A DNA stretch of 64,000 nt from Spirochaetes bacterium GWE1_32_154 (GTDB lineage Bacteria > Spirochaetota > GWE2-31-10): assembly GCA_001829315.1 (NCBI GenBank), contig MIAY01000017.1, forward strand, positions 69,568 through 133,567, written 5' to 3'. Both the position numbers and the translations under genes were made by a program. Below, piece by piece: positions 9,943 to 18,932 of the stretch. Below the pieces are notes generated by a model. It searched no databases. It was not told the origin of the DNA and saw only the letters and a program-made list of their open reading frames with translations. How positions within the stretch are numbered: the first letter of the stretch is position 1; each line of letters begins with the position of its first letter.

Positions 9943-11286
9943 TTATTTAGAAAAACCTTTAATCTTTTTGTATAAATCCTGTCTCGACAATCCAATTCTA
10001 TCAGCGGTATTTCGTACATTGTTGCCATTTTGTTCAAGATGATACATAATAAATGCCTGTTCAAATTCCTCGACAATAATCCTTTTTGCCTGGGTAATAT
10101 TATCCGGTAAATTCAGAAAATCATACAACTTGTTAACATTCGTAGTATTCTCAGTGTGTGAAGTCATATCCAATTGAAGATACAAACTTGATATGATATC
10201 GTCCTTACAAAAAATTACAGCATTTTCTATCTTATTTTTTAATTCTCTAATATTACCATTCCATGTATGATTAATCATCTGAGTCATTAAATCTCTGGTA
10301 AAACCGGTTATTTTTTTCTGATATTTCACAGCATATTCTTTGAGAAATATTTCAGATAAAGGCTCAATTTCATCACGCCGTTCACTTAATGACTTAGTCC
10401 TGATACGTACAACATTAAGCCTGTAATACAAATCTTCGCGGAATAACTTTTCAGCAATTTCTTTTTCCAGGTCTTTATTTGTCGCAGCAATAATCCTTGC
10501 ATTAATTTTTATCGGCACACCGCTACCAACTCTTGTTATTTCAGACTCCTGAAGAACACGAAGAATTTTCACCTGAAGCTCAAGAGGCATTTCACCTATT
10601 TCATCAAGGAAAATGGTTCCGTTTTCAGCGAGCTCAAAAAAACCTTTTTTCAATCCTCCAGCACCGGTATATGCACCTTTTTCAGCGCCGAAAAATTCAC
10701 TTTCAATAAGCGTCTGAGGAATTGCTCCACAATTAACCGGAATAAATCGCCCTTTTCTACCAGAATACATATGTGCTGCTTTTGCAAGTAGTTCTTTTCC
10801 GGTCCCGGAATCACCGGTTATTAAAATGGGCGTGTCTATAATAGCTACTGTTTTAACGGTATCAATAACCTGCTTCATTGATTGTGAGAAATAATATCCC
10901 AAACCATCATTATGTATTGTTTGTGCATTGATTTTGTCACGGACATGAGATACACGATTTATTATTTCTTCATTATTAAACGGTTTAGCAATAAAATCAA
11001 ATGCACCGTTTTTGATTGCTTCAACTGAAATCTTTTCAGACCCGAAACCGGTCATTATTATAACTTCTGTTGATGATGAAACTGCTTTTATTTCTTTAAG
11101 AAGTGAAATCCCATTCATTCCCGGTAGCTGATAATCGATTATGGCGATGTCAAAACTGCCTTCCCTGATAGACAATAACGCCTCTTCACCATTCAATACG
11201 CTTACAACATCGTATCCTGCAGATTTAAAAAGTTCCTCAAGGGCAAAACAAACGCCTTTTTCATCATCAACTATTATCAGTTTCAC
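9943..11286 (-). CDS. NtrC-family sigma-54-dependent response regulator
   Basis: 447 residues: a receiver domain (about 1-118, phospho-acceptor Asp in IAIIDYQLPG), a sigma-54 AAA+ domain (about 135-370) with Walker A GDSGTGKE, the sigma-54 contact loop GAYTGA (usual form GAFTGA) and Walker B IFLDEIGEM, and a Fis-type helix-turn-helix at the end (ADRIGLSRQDLYKKIKGF). The start is GTG at 11286, with AGGAG 6 bases upstream inside the end of the kinase gene, giving a 20-bp overlap. It is almost certainly the partner of that kinase. Paired palindromes upstream of the operon and of the ABC operon at 23.26 kb are its likely binding sites. Confidence 0.93.
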   Translation of the reverse strand: MKLIIVDDEKGVCFALEELFKSAGYDVVSVLNGEEALLSIREGSFDIAIIDYQLPGMNGISLLKEIKAVSSSTEVIIMTGFGSEKISVEAIKNGAFDFIAKPFNNEEIINRVSHVRDKINAQTIHNDGLGYYFSQSMKQVIDTVKTVAIIDTPILITGDSGTGKELLAKAAHMYSGRKGRFIPVNCGAIPQTLIESEFFGAEKGAYTGAGGLKKGFFELAENGTIFLDEIGEMPLELQVKILRVLQESEITRVGSGVPIKINARIIAATNKDLEKEIAEKLFREDLYYRLNVVRIRTKSLSERRDEIEPLSEIFLKEYAVKYQKKITGFTRDLMTQMINHTWNGNIRELKNKIENAVIFCKDDIISSLYLQLDMTSHTENTTNVNKLYDFLNLPDNITQAKRIIVEEFEQAFIMYHLEQNGNNVRNTADRIGLSRQDLYKKIKGFSK

Positions 11287-12610
11287 TTGAATCTCCTATC
11301 GGCAATGTGATTTTAAATATAGTACCTGAATCACTTGATTGATACAACTCGAGCTGTCCGAAGTAACAATTGAGTATTTCCTTCGATATTGACAAACCAA
11401 GCCCGGTGCCTTCCATTTTTGTAGTATAAAACGGTCTGAATATTTCGGTTTTCACCGTGGGGTCAACACCTTTACCATCATCAGTTATAAATATTTCTAC
11501 TGTTTGCACAAACGATTGTGCTGAAATTGTAATAGATTTTGCATCCGCTTCAAGCGCATTATAAATAAGATTTATTAGTATTTGCCTGAACTCACTATTA
11601 TTACAATAAAAAAATGTATTTTCACACGATTTATCAATGCAAATCACACCATTTTTTTTTGTTAACTCAGGTTTAATCAAAGTTATCAACGAACCGGCTA
11701 TTTCTTTAAGGTTTATAATCTCCCCTGATCCCTTTTTACCTGATCTGAAATTTTTAAGATATGTTTCTGCTAGATCCTTAATTCTGTCCGTCTCACTTGC
11801 TATTACACTAAGATAACGTATTATTGACTCTTTATCCATAGAATCAATGCGTGATAAAAGCTGCTGATTTATAGATTGTATTGCCGTAACGGGATTTTTA
11901 ATTTCGTGAATAAGCCCGGCTGATAGTTTTTCAATGAGAGTTTTCTTTTCAAACGCCATTGATTTCTGAATAAAATCAATATCAGCATAATAACTGTGAT
12001 CAAGACTTAAAAAATTTATTTTATACGAAAAATAAAAATCAAGTAATGCGGTTAACGCAATAACAGGTGGAAACATTATTAATGATGGGTTTTCCATTTT
12101 GTATATAAACAAAGTAACTACATTTATAATAATAAAAGGGACAATTGAAAGACCGATTAACAATGCAACTAAAAAATTAAATTTTTTCTTCTTTTCATCA
12201 GGAATCTGTTTAGCTGAACCGAACAATCGTATTGTAGCAAATGACAAAATAGTCCATGAAACAGCATGATACAATATTGAAAATAAAATATGCGGATTTA
12301 AATATACAACCGGTATTGGAATTAAAAAAAAGAGCAGATACTTCATACTGAATTTATTGGTATGCTGAACAGCGACAAATAACATAAAAAAAATCGGGAT
12401 ATAATACTGCATTCGACCGATAACATCACTCATATAACGAACACCGGTATATTCTAATATAAGACAAATCAGAAATAATGCAAGATATGAAAAAAAGAGT
12501 GCATGAAAACGCGTACCAATACTTTTCTGCCCGAATAAAAACATGAATAATGAACAGGTAACAGTGACCCCGGCGAAAAAAACACTCATATATACAACAA
12601 AATTCTGCAT
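11267..12610 (-). CDS. membrane sensor histidine kinase, partner of the NtrC-type regulator
   Basis: 447 residues. The first about 200 contain six or seven hydrophobic segments with very short loops, so the signal is probably sensed in or near the membrane. The kinase core follows: H-box SAGLIHEIKNPVTAI, N-box QILINLIYNALEA, G-boxes DDGKGVD and GTGLGLSI. GAGG precedes the ATG. It lies 11 bp after the upstream POTRA/barrel gene and overlaps the regulator gene, forming a three-gene operon. The layout resembles AtoS/ZraS-type kinases paired with NtrC regulators. Confidence 0.9.
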   Translation of the reverse strand: MQNFVVYMSVFFAGVTVTCSLFMFLFGQKSIGTRFHALFFSYLALFLICLILEYTGVRYMSDVIGRMQYYIPIFFMLFVAVQHTNKFSMKYLLFFLIPIPVVYLNPHILFSILYHAVSWTILSFATIRLFGSAKQIPDEKKKKFNFLVALLIGLSIVPFIIINVVTLFIYKMENPSLIMFPPVIALTALLDFYFSYKINFLSLDHSYYADIDFIQKSMAFEKKTLIEKLSAGLIHEIKNPVTAIQSINQQLLSRIDSMDKESIIRYLSVIASETDRIKDLAETYLKNFRSGKKGSGEIINLKEIAGSLITLIKPELTKKNGVICIDKSCENTFFYCNNSEFRQILINLIYNALEADAKSITISAQSFVQTVEIFITDDGKGVDPTVKTEIFRPFYTTKMEGTGLGLSISKEILNCYFGQLELYQSSDSGTIFKITLPIGDSSETDNS

Positions 12611-12621
12611 AATTTCCTCTT

Positions 12622-13875
12622 TTAGAAAAAGTCACCAAGCCCGATATTTATTTTATAACCGTCTTCAAATTCTTTACCCACAGTATAACCGAGTTCTCCA
12701 AAGATTGTCAAGTTAACAGGAAATCCGAGTCTTATATAAAACCCGCCACCGACTATTGAGTTATAGTTTAATTCAGAAAATGCAAAGTCATTTCCGGCCA
12801 GAACGCCCTCATAAAAACTGGTCAGACCATATTCAGAAGTAAGCGAACCCATTGAAATTGCTATAATTTTAACACGAAAATCCACTTTGTTAACAAAAGT
12901 AAAGTTTCCGCTACTTTCTTCATTGGTTAATTCTCCCCTGACAGATTTTCTAGCACTACCCGGATACCGGCTTAAAACTGTAGAATATAACTGAATGTCG
13001 TTTATCAGTGAAATATGCGAATGAGGAAATAAACCACCTCTCAGGTTTGTTACTATTTCAGGAAACACCTGTTTATTATATATATCAATATTTGCCGAAG
13101 GTGATAATGAAAAAATAAAACCTGAATACCACTTTTCAGCAAGGTATCTCATATCAACCGTTAAAAAACCGCCAACAGGTATTACTGAATAATTATACGA
13201 AAAATCATAGTAGGTTGTCTCTATATTTGAGAGATTTACTATTTGAGAAGTAAAATAGTTTTTAATCCCGCTTCGAAATCCCACGACTATATCGGGATGG
13301 ACTTTTATACCGAGATTCAAAATTGAATACAAAGTATGTTCATATTTATTCTCATTGCCATACAGAGGAAAAAAAGGAAAAAAGGGATTATCCATACCAA
13401 AAGACCACCCGGTTAATTGTTCAAAATAAATAAAACCCGGCGGTAATGTTGTTAAGGTCCGCAATTCATTTTTATTGATACCCGCAAAAAATCCGATATA
13501 GTCACCACGTTGTGCTATATTTTTCCATCCGACATTACCCCACCATAAACCTGCATTTATTGTATTATTAAAACCTTGTGAAAGTGAAATAAAAATGACT
13601 TTACTATTTTCTGTATCAACAGAATCTTTTTCAAGGATTTCAACAGTATTAAATATCCCGTAATTTTTCAGACGAAGTCGTGCCGTTTCAATATAAAAAG
13701 CAAGTTCTTTTATAGTAAACGTATCACCTTCGTTAAAACCAAGATAAGTACGCATAACATTTTCATTAAGAACTTCAGGCGTAAGATATTTTATTCTCTT
13801 TATCAAATATTTCTTTTCCTCAGCCATTACAAATAGTGTGATCATTAAAAAAACCATACAAGCTATTTTTTTCAT
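12622..13875 (-). CDS. outer-membrane barrel protein with an N-terminal POTRA-like domain
   Basis: I place the start at 13875 (MKKIACMVF), with GGAG 8 bases upstream; the ATG at 13887 would overlap that site. A signal peptide of about 18 residues is followed by a POTRA-like segment (LIKRIKYLTPEVLNENVM, FNEGDTFTIKELAFYIETAR, LRLKNYGIFNTVEI). Next comes a region of alternating amphipathic strands ending in a terminal Phe (GLGDFF), as in Omp85/BamA and D15 surface-antigen proteins. At 417 residues it is shorter than BamA and shows only one POTRA unit. It leads the two-component operon behind a sigma-54 promoter, suggesting an envelope-linked role. Confidence 0.75.
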   Translation of the reverse strand: MKKIACMVFLMITLFVMAEEKKYLIKRIKYLTPEVLNENVMRTYLGFNEGDTFTIKELAFYIETARLRLKNYGIFNTVEILEKDSVDTENSKVIFISLSQGFNNTINAGLWWGNVGWKNIAQRGDYIGFFAGINKNELRTLTTLPPGFIYFEQLTGWSFGMDNPFFPFFPLYGNENKYEHTLYSILNLGIKVHPDIVVGFRSGIKNYFTSQIVNLSNIETTYYDFSYNYSVIPVGGFLTVDMRYLAEKWYSGFIFSLSPSANIDIYNKQVFPEIVTNLRGGLFPHSHISLINDIQLYSTVLSRYPGSARKSVRGELTNEESSGNFTFVNKVDFRVKIIAISMGSLTSEYGLTSFYEGVLAGNDFAFSELNYNSIVGGGFYIRLGFPVNLTIFGELGYTVGKEFEDGYKINIGLGDFF

Positions 13876-13906
13876 TATACTCTCCATGATTGAATGTTAA
13901 ATGAAA

Positions 13907-13921
13907 GCAAATTTTATGCCA
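13907..13921 (-). promoter_or_regulatory. sigma-54 promoter of the barrel/kinase/regulator operon
   Basis: The minus strand reads TGGCATAAAATTTGC, with exactly 10 bases between the -24 GG and the -12 GC. It fits the sigma-54 consensus TGGCAC-N5-TTGC with one difference. It lies about 32 bp before the start codon at 13875, with the paired palindromes 73-115 bp further upstream. That is the normal distance for an enhancer-binding regulator. Confidence 0.85.
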
Positions 13922-13993
13922 ATACAGATATACAATGATTAAATAATGAAGTGCTTGTTGTAGAGCAACACCTGTCGTCGTGCATCTGTCTGT

Positions 13994-14035
13994 TGTCGGT
14001 AATATTACCGTCAGATGTCGGGTAAATTACCGACA
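13994..14035. promoter_or_regulatory. paired 20-bp palindromes, probable enhancer site for the NtrC-type regulator
   Basis: Two dyads stand side by side: TGTCGGTAATATTACCGTCA (13994-14013) and TGTCGGGTAAATTACCGACA (14016-14035), 22 bp centre to centre, so both lie on the same face of the helix. An equal pair with the same spacing lies at 23117-23158, upstream of the ABC operon. Each pair is followed by a sigma-54 promoter. The local response regulator at 9943-11286 is the obvious candidate to bind here. Confidence 0.82.
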
Positions 14036-14189
14036 GGTTATATATGTGATTTAAAACAATCTACTTTTCATCATATGTTTAATCGAAATATTAAAACTAA
14101 AACTTCATCACCATCTCTGTGGCTGAGTTGTTAACAATTCATGAATTTTTCCTCAATTAGTTAAAACATACTATTTAACATGCTCTTTC

Positions 14190-14228
14190 CCGAATTCGAG
14201 ATAAAAAAAATACTTTTGCAAGAAGCTC
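14190..14228. repeat. fragment of the palindromic element (right end only)
   Basis: GAATTCGAGATAAAAAAAAT followed by CTTTTGCAAGAAGCTC matches the inner arm and right end of the dispersed element. The left half and centre are missing. It is a decayed or truncated copy just downstream of the membrane protein gene at 14248. Confidence 0.7.
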
Positions 14229-14247
14229 AAGATTGATTTATTATGTA

Positions 14248-15123
14248 TTACTTCAACAAAACAAAATCAGAACTCTTCCCTACTCCGATTACTCTCAATA
14301 TAAAAATAATTGATAGCATCTCAAGAATAGAAAAGACAATAATACCCGGAATATTTAAAATTCCTGTAAACCTCGATGATATTATTTCACCGATTATTAC
14401 AGACATAGTAAGATTCGCAAAAAAAATAAGTCCTGATATCGACATAAGGTACGAAAAAAATACTCTTTTTAACAGTAAAATACCTGTTATCAGACAAAAA
14501 GGAAATATGATACCTATATCCATTGCCTGATCCCATAATGTATGCTGTCCGATCATAGTATGAGGTTGAACTCCACCAATTAGAGAATTTCCGGTTTCAC
14601 CAAGACATTTTAATAACAGCAAAAAACCACCGGTAATAAGAAAAACCGCAATGGTTTTAACTGGAAATCTTTCTTGAAACTTCTTTGATTTTATAAGTGC
14701 ATTTGAAATTGAAATAAGTAACATTGACCCGGTAATAAAACTTAAAGAGAAATTTAATGTATATAAAAGAAACATTCTATTATACGTGAACGCCATGACA
14801 AATTCAAAATACTGATAAAAATAGTTAAATAGTATACCGGCGAGAATCATGCCCGCTTTTAAAGAACCACGAAGATAGAAAATAAAAGCAAAAATTAAAA
14901 TTGGAAGACTTATAAAAAGTCTGACAGTGTCGAAACCAATTGCAGCGGTCGTAAAATATAAAGGATTTCCCTTATAGATTCCATTTGATACAAGCGTAAC
15001 AATGTCTCCATTTTTCTCAATTCTTTCGGATTTCAAATTTTTTAATGAAGTAAAACCTGTCATACTTGCTGCTAAAGTCATGAGAGATATAACTAATATA
15101 AATGTAATAATAAAACTCTTCAT
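14248..15123 (-). CDS. hypothetical multi-pass membrane protein
   Basis: 291 residues. There is a hydrophobic N-terminus, a polar loop of about 45 residues that is probably extracytoplasmic, then about seven hydrophobic segments (for example TVRLFISLPILIFAFIFYL, LISISNAL, FPFCLITGILLL and GIIVFSILEMLSIIFILRVI). CGAGGAG precedes the ATG. No family is recognised. It is a single gene bounded by a repeat fragment on one side and copy B of the palindromic element on the other. Confidence 0.65.
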   Translation of the reverse strand: MKSFIITFILVISLMTLAASMTGFTSLKNLKSERIEKNGDIVTLVSNGIYKGNPLYFTTAAIGFDTVRLFISLPILIFAFIFYLRGSLKAGMILAGILFNYFYQYFEFVMAFTYNRMFLLYTLNFSLSFITGSMLLISISNALIKSKKFQERFPVKTIAVFLITGGFLLLLKCLGETGNSLIGGVQPHTMIGQHTLWDQAMDIGIIFPFCLITGILLLKRVFFSYLMSISGLIFFANLTMSVIIGEIISSRFTGILNIPGIIVFSILEMLSIIFILRVIGVGKSSDFVLLK

Positions 15124-15238
15124 TTTTTACTCCTCGTTTAATATAAAATACATTGTTTATATATTAATCCGTGATGTATTTCATACTTCATTGTAATTAT
15201 TAATTTTCTCAAGTAAATGAACAATAAAACAATATTAG

Positions 15239-15376
15239 GAGCTTCTTGCAAAAATACTCCTTTTATCTCGAATTTTTGCAAGAAGCTACCTCTAATGGGA
15301 TTATATCGCATATGGCGGACGCATAAAAAAAGTACCCTTTTTTTCATCAAATACTCTTGATTTTTGCAAGAGCCTC
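15239..15376. mobile_element. palindromic MITE-like element, copy B (long form, inverted)
   Basis: A 138-bp copy in the opposite orientation to copy A: it begins GAGCTTCTTGCAAAAATAC and ends TTTTTGCAAGAGCCTC. TTAG flanks it directly on both sides. The central hairpin arms are ATGGGAT/ATCGCAT with one mismatch. It belongs to the long class, which carries about 19 extra bases including an AAAGTACCCTTTTTTT tract. Confidence 0.88.
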
Positions 15377-15442
15377 TTAGTTATACCATTTTTTCTCATT
15401 TTAATTATGGGTTTTATTTTTAGATAGAGCCTCTTTCTAAAT

Positions 15443-15665
15443 AATTTTATGCTGTAACGTTTTCGTTAGGTTTTTCGAATAGTTTTGCACATTCCGGTTT
15501 TATCCGGATTTTTTCTAATTATTTCCAACTAAGAGATTTTTCAGAGAAAGCCTCAGCTATTATTCGCTGTGCATGTAAATATTCAAATCCAATACCAATT
15601 AGTTTTTTTGAAACCTCTGTAGCAAACCCGTTACCTCAATAATTTCTTAAGATGATATAGAACAA
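15443..15665 (-). pseudogene. remnant of a GNAT acetyltransferase gene
   Basis: Read on the minus strand, this stretch gives FYIILRNY-stop-GNGFATEVSKK, then LIGIGFEYLHAQRIIAEAF and SEKSLSWK-stop-LEKIRIKPECAKLFEK. This is the back half of a RimJ/RimL-type acetyltransferase, whose usual form is YWGNGFATE with a later N..SW..LEK.G. A TGA stands where Trp is expected and a TAA follows SWK. The front half is gone, and the gene at 15683 abuts it. It is a clear relic without a usable reading frame. Confidence 0.65.
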
Positions 15666-15682
15666 TTTAAACCTTAATTATC

Positions 15683-16540
15683 TTACTTATTCTTGTCTTC
15701 AGGAACAATCATCCATGCAACGAGAGCTCCAAATATCAGCATCTCACTAAAAACCTCGACGAAATGACCAAATCGAACTATTGGGGGCATTAACCCATTT
15801 GGAAAAAGTAACTGAAATGATGCAAAAACACTCATTACAATCCCTGACAATACAATCTTCTTTTCTTTTGATCCTTTCATTATAAAAAATAATGGAAGAA
15901 TGCATAGTAACCACAAAATACTTCTGATAACCTGTATAAAAAAAAGTTTTAAACCGCCCATAGCATCAGTTGAACTAATCCAGGAAGCATAATATTCCTT
16001 CGTAGCCTGAAAACTCATAGGGAAAAGACCGAAAGAAAAATACAATAATACATACACAAAAATTATAACCGGTATCCATAGAAACCACCTGGGTTTTAAG
16101 AATACTATTTTCTCTAACTTTTCATCCTGTTTTTTCCATCTGCCATGAAGTAATAGAGGTAAAGGCAAATAAAGAACAAAAATAAATAATTGACTCATCA
16201 TTATTTTACTAACACCAAAAATATCAAGATCAGGAAACGCTTTAATAAAAACTATTGTCTCAACCTGAGTCATAAACGTCTGTATTCCCCATGTTAAAAC
16301 CAGCATCGCTCCATATAATTTTAATCCGCTACTCTGTGAACTGCTAATTATATAGTTAATAAAAAAAGATAAAGATGCAGTAACGACGACCAACGCAAGA
16401 ATCATATATTTTCCATCATTAATTCCTATCTTAGCAGTTATCTCTGCTGATAAAGGAAACAATATTCCGCCAATCGAATATATAATTACAAACACAATCC
16501 ATGATAAAATCCACTTTCCAACCCATTTTACTCTTTCCAT
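15683..16540 (-). CDS. hypothetical membrane protein, about eight transmembrane segments
   Basis: 285 residues, mostly hydrophobic, with short charged loops such as HGRWKKQDEKLEKIVFLKPR and KGSKEKK. The N-terminal end is basic and the tail polar (VPEDKNK). GGAGG lies ahead of the ATG. There is no motif I recognise. It starts about 40 bp after the malQ stop and could be cotranscribed with malQ, though nothing in the sequence links it to sugar metabolism. Confidence 0.65.
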   Translation of the reverse strand: MERVKWVGKWILSWIVFVIIYSIGGILFPLSAEITAKIGINDGKYMILALVVVTASLSFFINYIISSSQSSGLKLYGAMLVLTWGIQTFMTQVETIVFIKAFPDLDIFGVSKIMMSQLFIFVLYLPLPLLLHGRWKKQDEKLEKIVFLKPRWFLWIPVIIFVYVLLYFSFGLFPMSFQATKEYYASWISSTDAMGGLKLFFIQVIRSILWLLCILPLFFIMKGSKEKKIVLSGIVMSVFASFQLLFPNGLMPPIVRFGHFVEVFSEMLIFGALVAWMIVPEDKNK

Positions 16541-16580
16541 AAAAAACCTCCAGTTTGTATAATAATATTATATAATATTA

Positions 16581-18035
16581 TTATTTGAAATAATATTGAT
16601 TTTGTACTATTTCCATCTGACTTTCTGTTACGCGCCATGACCAGTTATGAGAACCTGAACTACCCGGTGTATTAATTCGCGTGTCTGCTCCAAGTTTAAG
16701 TAAATCCTGTAGTGGCACAACTACCATTGCTGCGTTAGACTTCATAAGTTTCGCAATAATAGAAGAATGCAGGTCATCATAGTGATTAATGCCTAAATAC
16801 TGAAATACCATCTTCTTTTCAGATTCACAAAGTGAATTAAACCATCCTGATATAACATGATTATCATGAGTCCCGGTATATGCAACTGAATATTCATCAT
16901 ATACATCTACATTAAAATCTGACTCTGATATGGTTTCTACATTAGTGAAATCTATAAACTGGAATATTTTCATTCCCTTTAATTTAAAATCTTTTTTTAG
17001 TTTTTTTACTTTCTCTGTAATAAAACCAAGATCTTCAAGTAAAAATAAATCTTCGATTTCATCAGAATAAACTTCATTTAACGCATTAAACAATACATGT
17101 CCCGGTCCTTGTTCCCACGTTCCGTTATGAGCAGTTACTTCACCGAAAGGTATACTGAAATAGGACTCAATTCCTCTGAAATGATCAATTTTGATAGTAT
17201 CAACAAGACTTTTCAGGTGTGCAATCCGTTCCTTCCACCATGTAAACACGGTTTTCTGATGTTCATCCCAATTATAAAGAGGATTTCCCCAAACCTGACC
17301 ATCCACGGTAAATGAATCAGGCGGAACTCCGGCAACCCGCAGAGGATATCCCTTATCATCCAATAGAAATATTTCTTTATTTCCATACACATCACTTGAG
17401 TCAAACGAAACATAAAGAGGAATATCTCCGATCAGTTTCACATTTTTTGTATTCGCATAATTACGAAAATCAGACCATTGCTCAAATACTTCAAACTGAA
17501 GAAACTTATGATACTCTTCCAAATCACTATCGGCACGTTTAAACGATGCATCCCAATCAATCCAGCTTTTTCCGCCATTAAGCTCTTTTAAAGCCATGAA
17601 CCGGGCATAGTTTTCAAGCCAATGTTTCTGAGCTCTACAAAATTCTTTATACTTTATCCTATACGTATCATTTGTATCAAGTTTCTTAAATTTTTCATAC
17701 GCCATTTGTAAAAACGTATACCGGTGAATATAGAGAAAACCATAATCAATGACAGATTGAGTTGATTCAGGATATAAAGCTAATTCATTTTGTGATAATA
17801 AACCTTTTTCATTCAAAATATCAAAACTGATAAAATAAGGATTTAATGCAAAAGTAGAAAGTGCATCATATGGCGAATTTGCATAACCGGTCGGTCCACT
17901 ACCTAGTATTTGCAAATAATCAATGTGGTTATTACTTAAAATATCAATCATTTTTTTTGCTCCAGCTCCGAGATCACCAGAACCATACTTTCCGGGCAAT
18001 GATAAAATATGAGCTAAAATTCCTGTTTTTTTCAT
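16581..18035 (-). CDS. malQ: 4-alpha-glucanotransferase (GH77)
   Basis: 484 residues, the usual length for bacterial GH77 amylomaltase. The start MKKTGILAHILSLPGKYGSGDLG is the family signature, and AGGAGG precedes it. Catalytic positions are visible: the nucleophile Asp in IKIDHFRGIESYF, the acid/base Glu in LLEDLGF, and the second Asp in YTGTHDNHVISGW. The enzyme moves maltooligosaccharide units between alpha-1,4-glucans in the cytoplasm. Alpha-glucosidase (30.0 kb) and GH57 (43.9 kb) genes in the window belong to the same glucan metabolism but are not linked to it. Confidence 0.95.
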   Translation of the reverse strand: MKKTGILAHILSLPGKYGSGDLGAGAKKMIDILSNNHIDYLQILGSGPTGYANSPYDALSTFALNPYFISFDILNEKGLLSQNELALYPESTQSVIDYGFLYIHRYTFLQMAYEKFKKLDTNDTYRIKYKEFCRAQKHWLENYARFMALKELNGGKSWIDWDASFKRADSDLEEYHKFLQFEVFEQWSDFRNYANTKNVKLIGDIPLYVSFDSSDVYGNKEIFLLDDKGYPLRVAGVPPDSFTVDGQVWGNPLYNWDEHQKTVFTWWKERIAHLKSLVDTIKIDHFRGIESYFSIPFGEVTAHNGTWEQGPGHVLFNALNEVYSDEIEDLFLLEDLGFITEKVKKLKKDFKLKGMKIFQFIDFTNVETISESDFNVDVYDEYSVAYTGTHDNHVISGWFNSLCESEKKMVFQYLGINHYDDLHSSIIAKLMKSNAAMVVVPLQDLLKLGADTRINTPGSSGSHNWSWRVTESQMEIVQNQYYFK

Positions 18036-18064
18036 ACTAAAATCCTCCTTTTTTTAAACCTCTT

Positions 18065-18771
18065 TTATTCATCTGTTCCATATAAACCAACAAGTCCGCC
18101 AATAGTTGATAGTTTTTGTTCAAATAATTCTTTATCTGCAAAATAATGATCTTTTGAAATAGATGTTAAAATACCGGTTTCTTTTAAATGATGCATTGTC
18201 TTAGTTACTGTTTCACGTGATAATGACAGGAAATCGGCTATTTCTTCCTGTGTATGTCTTCGCGGTATCATAAAAACACCTGATTTGATTTGACCGTGTT
18301 TTATACTCACCCATTTTAAATAATTTAATATTTTCGTTTCAGCACTTTCTATAACTATTGATTTTTGAAAATCGCCAATCAATAATCCACAATTCTTTAA
18401 AAGATCAAAAATAAACCCCGTGTCATTTTTTAAATGAGTAAAAAATATTCCTTTGCTATAGAAATGATTTCACACGAAGTAACACAAACAGCATTAACGG
18501 TATGAAATTCGCCAAAAAGTTCCGGGATTCCCAGGAAATTGCCGGATGTTAAAAATGAAAATATTTTTTTAAACTCTTTGTCCGTATATTTTGAAATTTC
18601 CACTTTTCCATTAGCAATAATATAAAAGAAATCAACCCGTTCATCTTCTGAATAAATAAAATTATTTTTCTGATACGTTTTTGTAATCCCTTTTTTAATA
18701 ATGTTATTTAATAACTCAGGATTAGTAGCGGATAGTGTATTTTTCATAATTATTTTATCAACGAGTTCCAT
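18065..18771 (-). pseudogene. Crp/Fnr-family regulator gene with a 1-base frameshift
   Basis: The first frame (18771 to 18430) encodes the effector domain (NNFIYSEDERVDFFYIIANG, SGNFLGIPELFGEF) and stops after EYFLLI. A second frame (HLKNDTGFIFDLLKNCG onward, ending at 18065) encodes the dimerisation helix and the winged helix with recognition sequence QEEIADFLSLSRETVTKTM. Adding one base in the run of six T (minus strand; 18440-18445 on plus) joins them into one Crp/Fnr protein of about 235 residues. It may be a true pseudogene, a phase-variable homopolymer or a sequencing error. The gene lies 29 bp ahead of malQ on the same strand. Confidence 0.85.
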
Positions 18772-18818
18772 ACATCAACTTCTCTTTAGTACTATAATAC
18801 TACTAAAACTCTTTTATG

Positions 18819-18838
18819 TTTGTGAAATATTTCACATT
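18819..18838. promoter_or_regulatory. TGTGA-N6-TCACA operator upstream of the Crp/Fnr gene
   Basis: TGTGAAATATTTCACA (18821-18836) is a perfect 16-bp palindrome about 50 bp upstream of the Crp/Fnr start codon. It fits both the Crp consensus and the Rex consensus (TTGTGA-N6-TCACAA). Either autoregulation or redox control by the Rex encoded at 60.5 kb would fit. Confidence 0.65.
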
Positions 18839-18932
18839 TTACGAAGATTATTTGACGATTTATAGATGATTTTTTTTTAGAATAATAGAAATAGAAGTGA
18901 TATTTGTTATATTTAATAAAGATGTTTTTAAT

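Noticed and set aside
15138-15350. Small minus-strand open frame over element copy B
   Set aside because: Most of it is element sequence and promoter region of the gene at 14248. It has no homology pattern and no ribosome site.
15628-15637. TGA read as tryptophan (altered genetic code)
   Set aside because: The TGA in the GNAT relic stands for an expected Trp, but intact genes here use TGG for Trp and TGA as stop. The relic also has a TAA, so it is simply decayed.
3522-17542. Various short frames opposite or within large genes
   Set aside because: They are shadows of the well-supported genes and show no independent start signals or family patterns.
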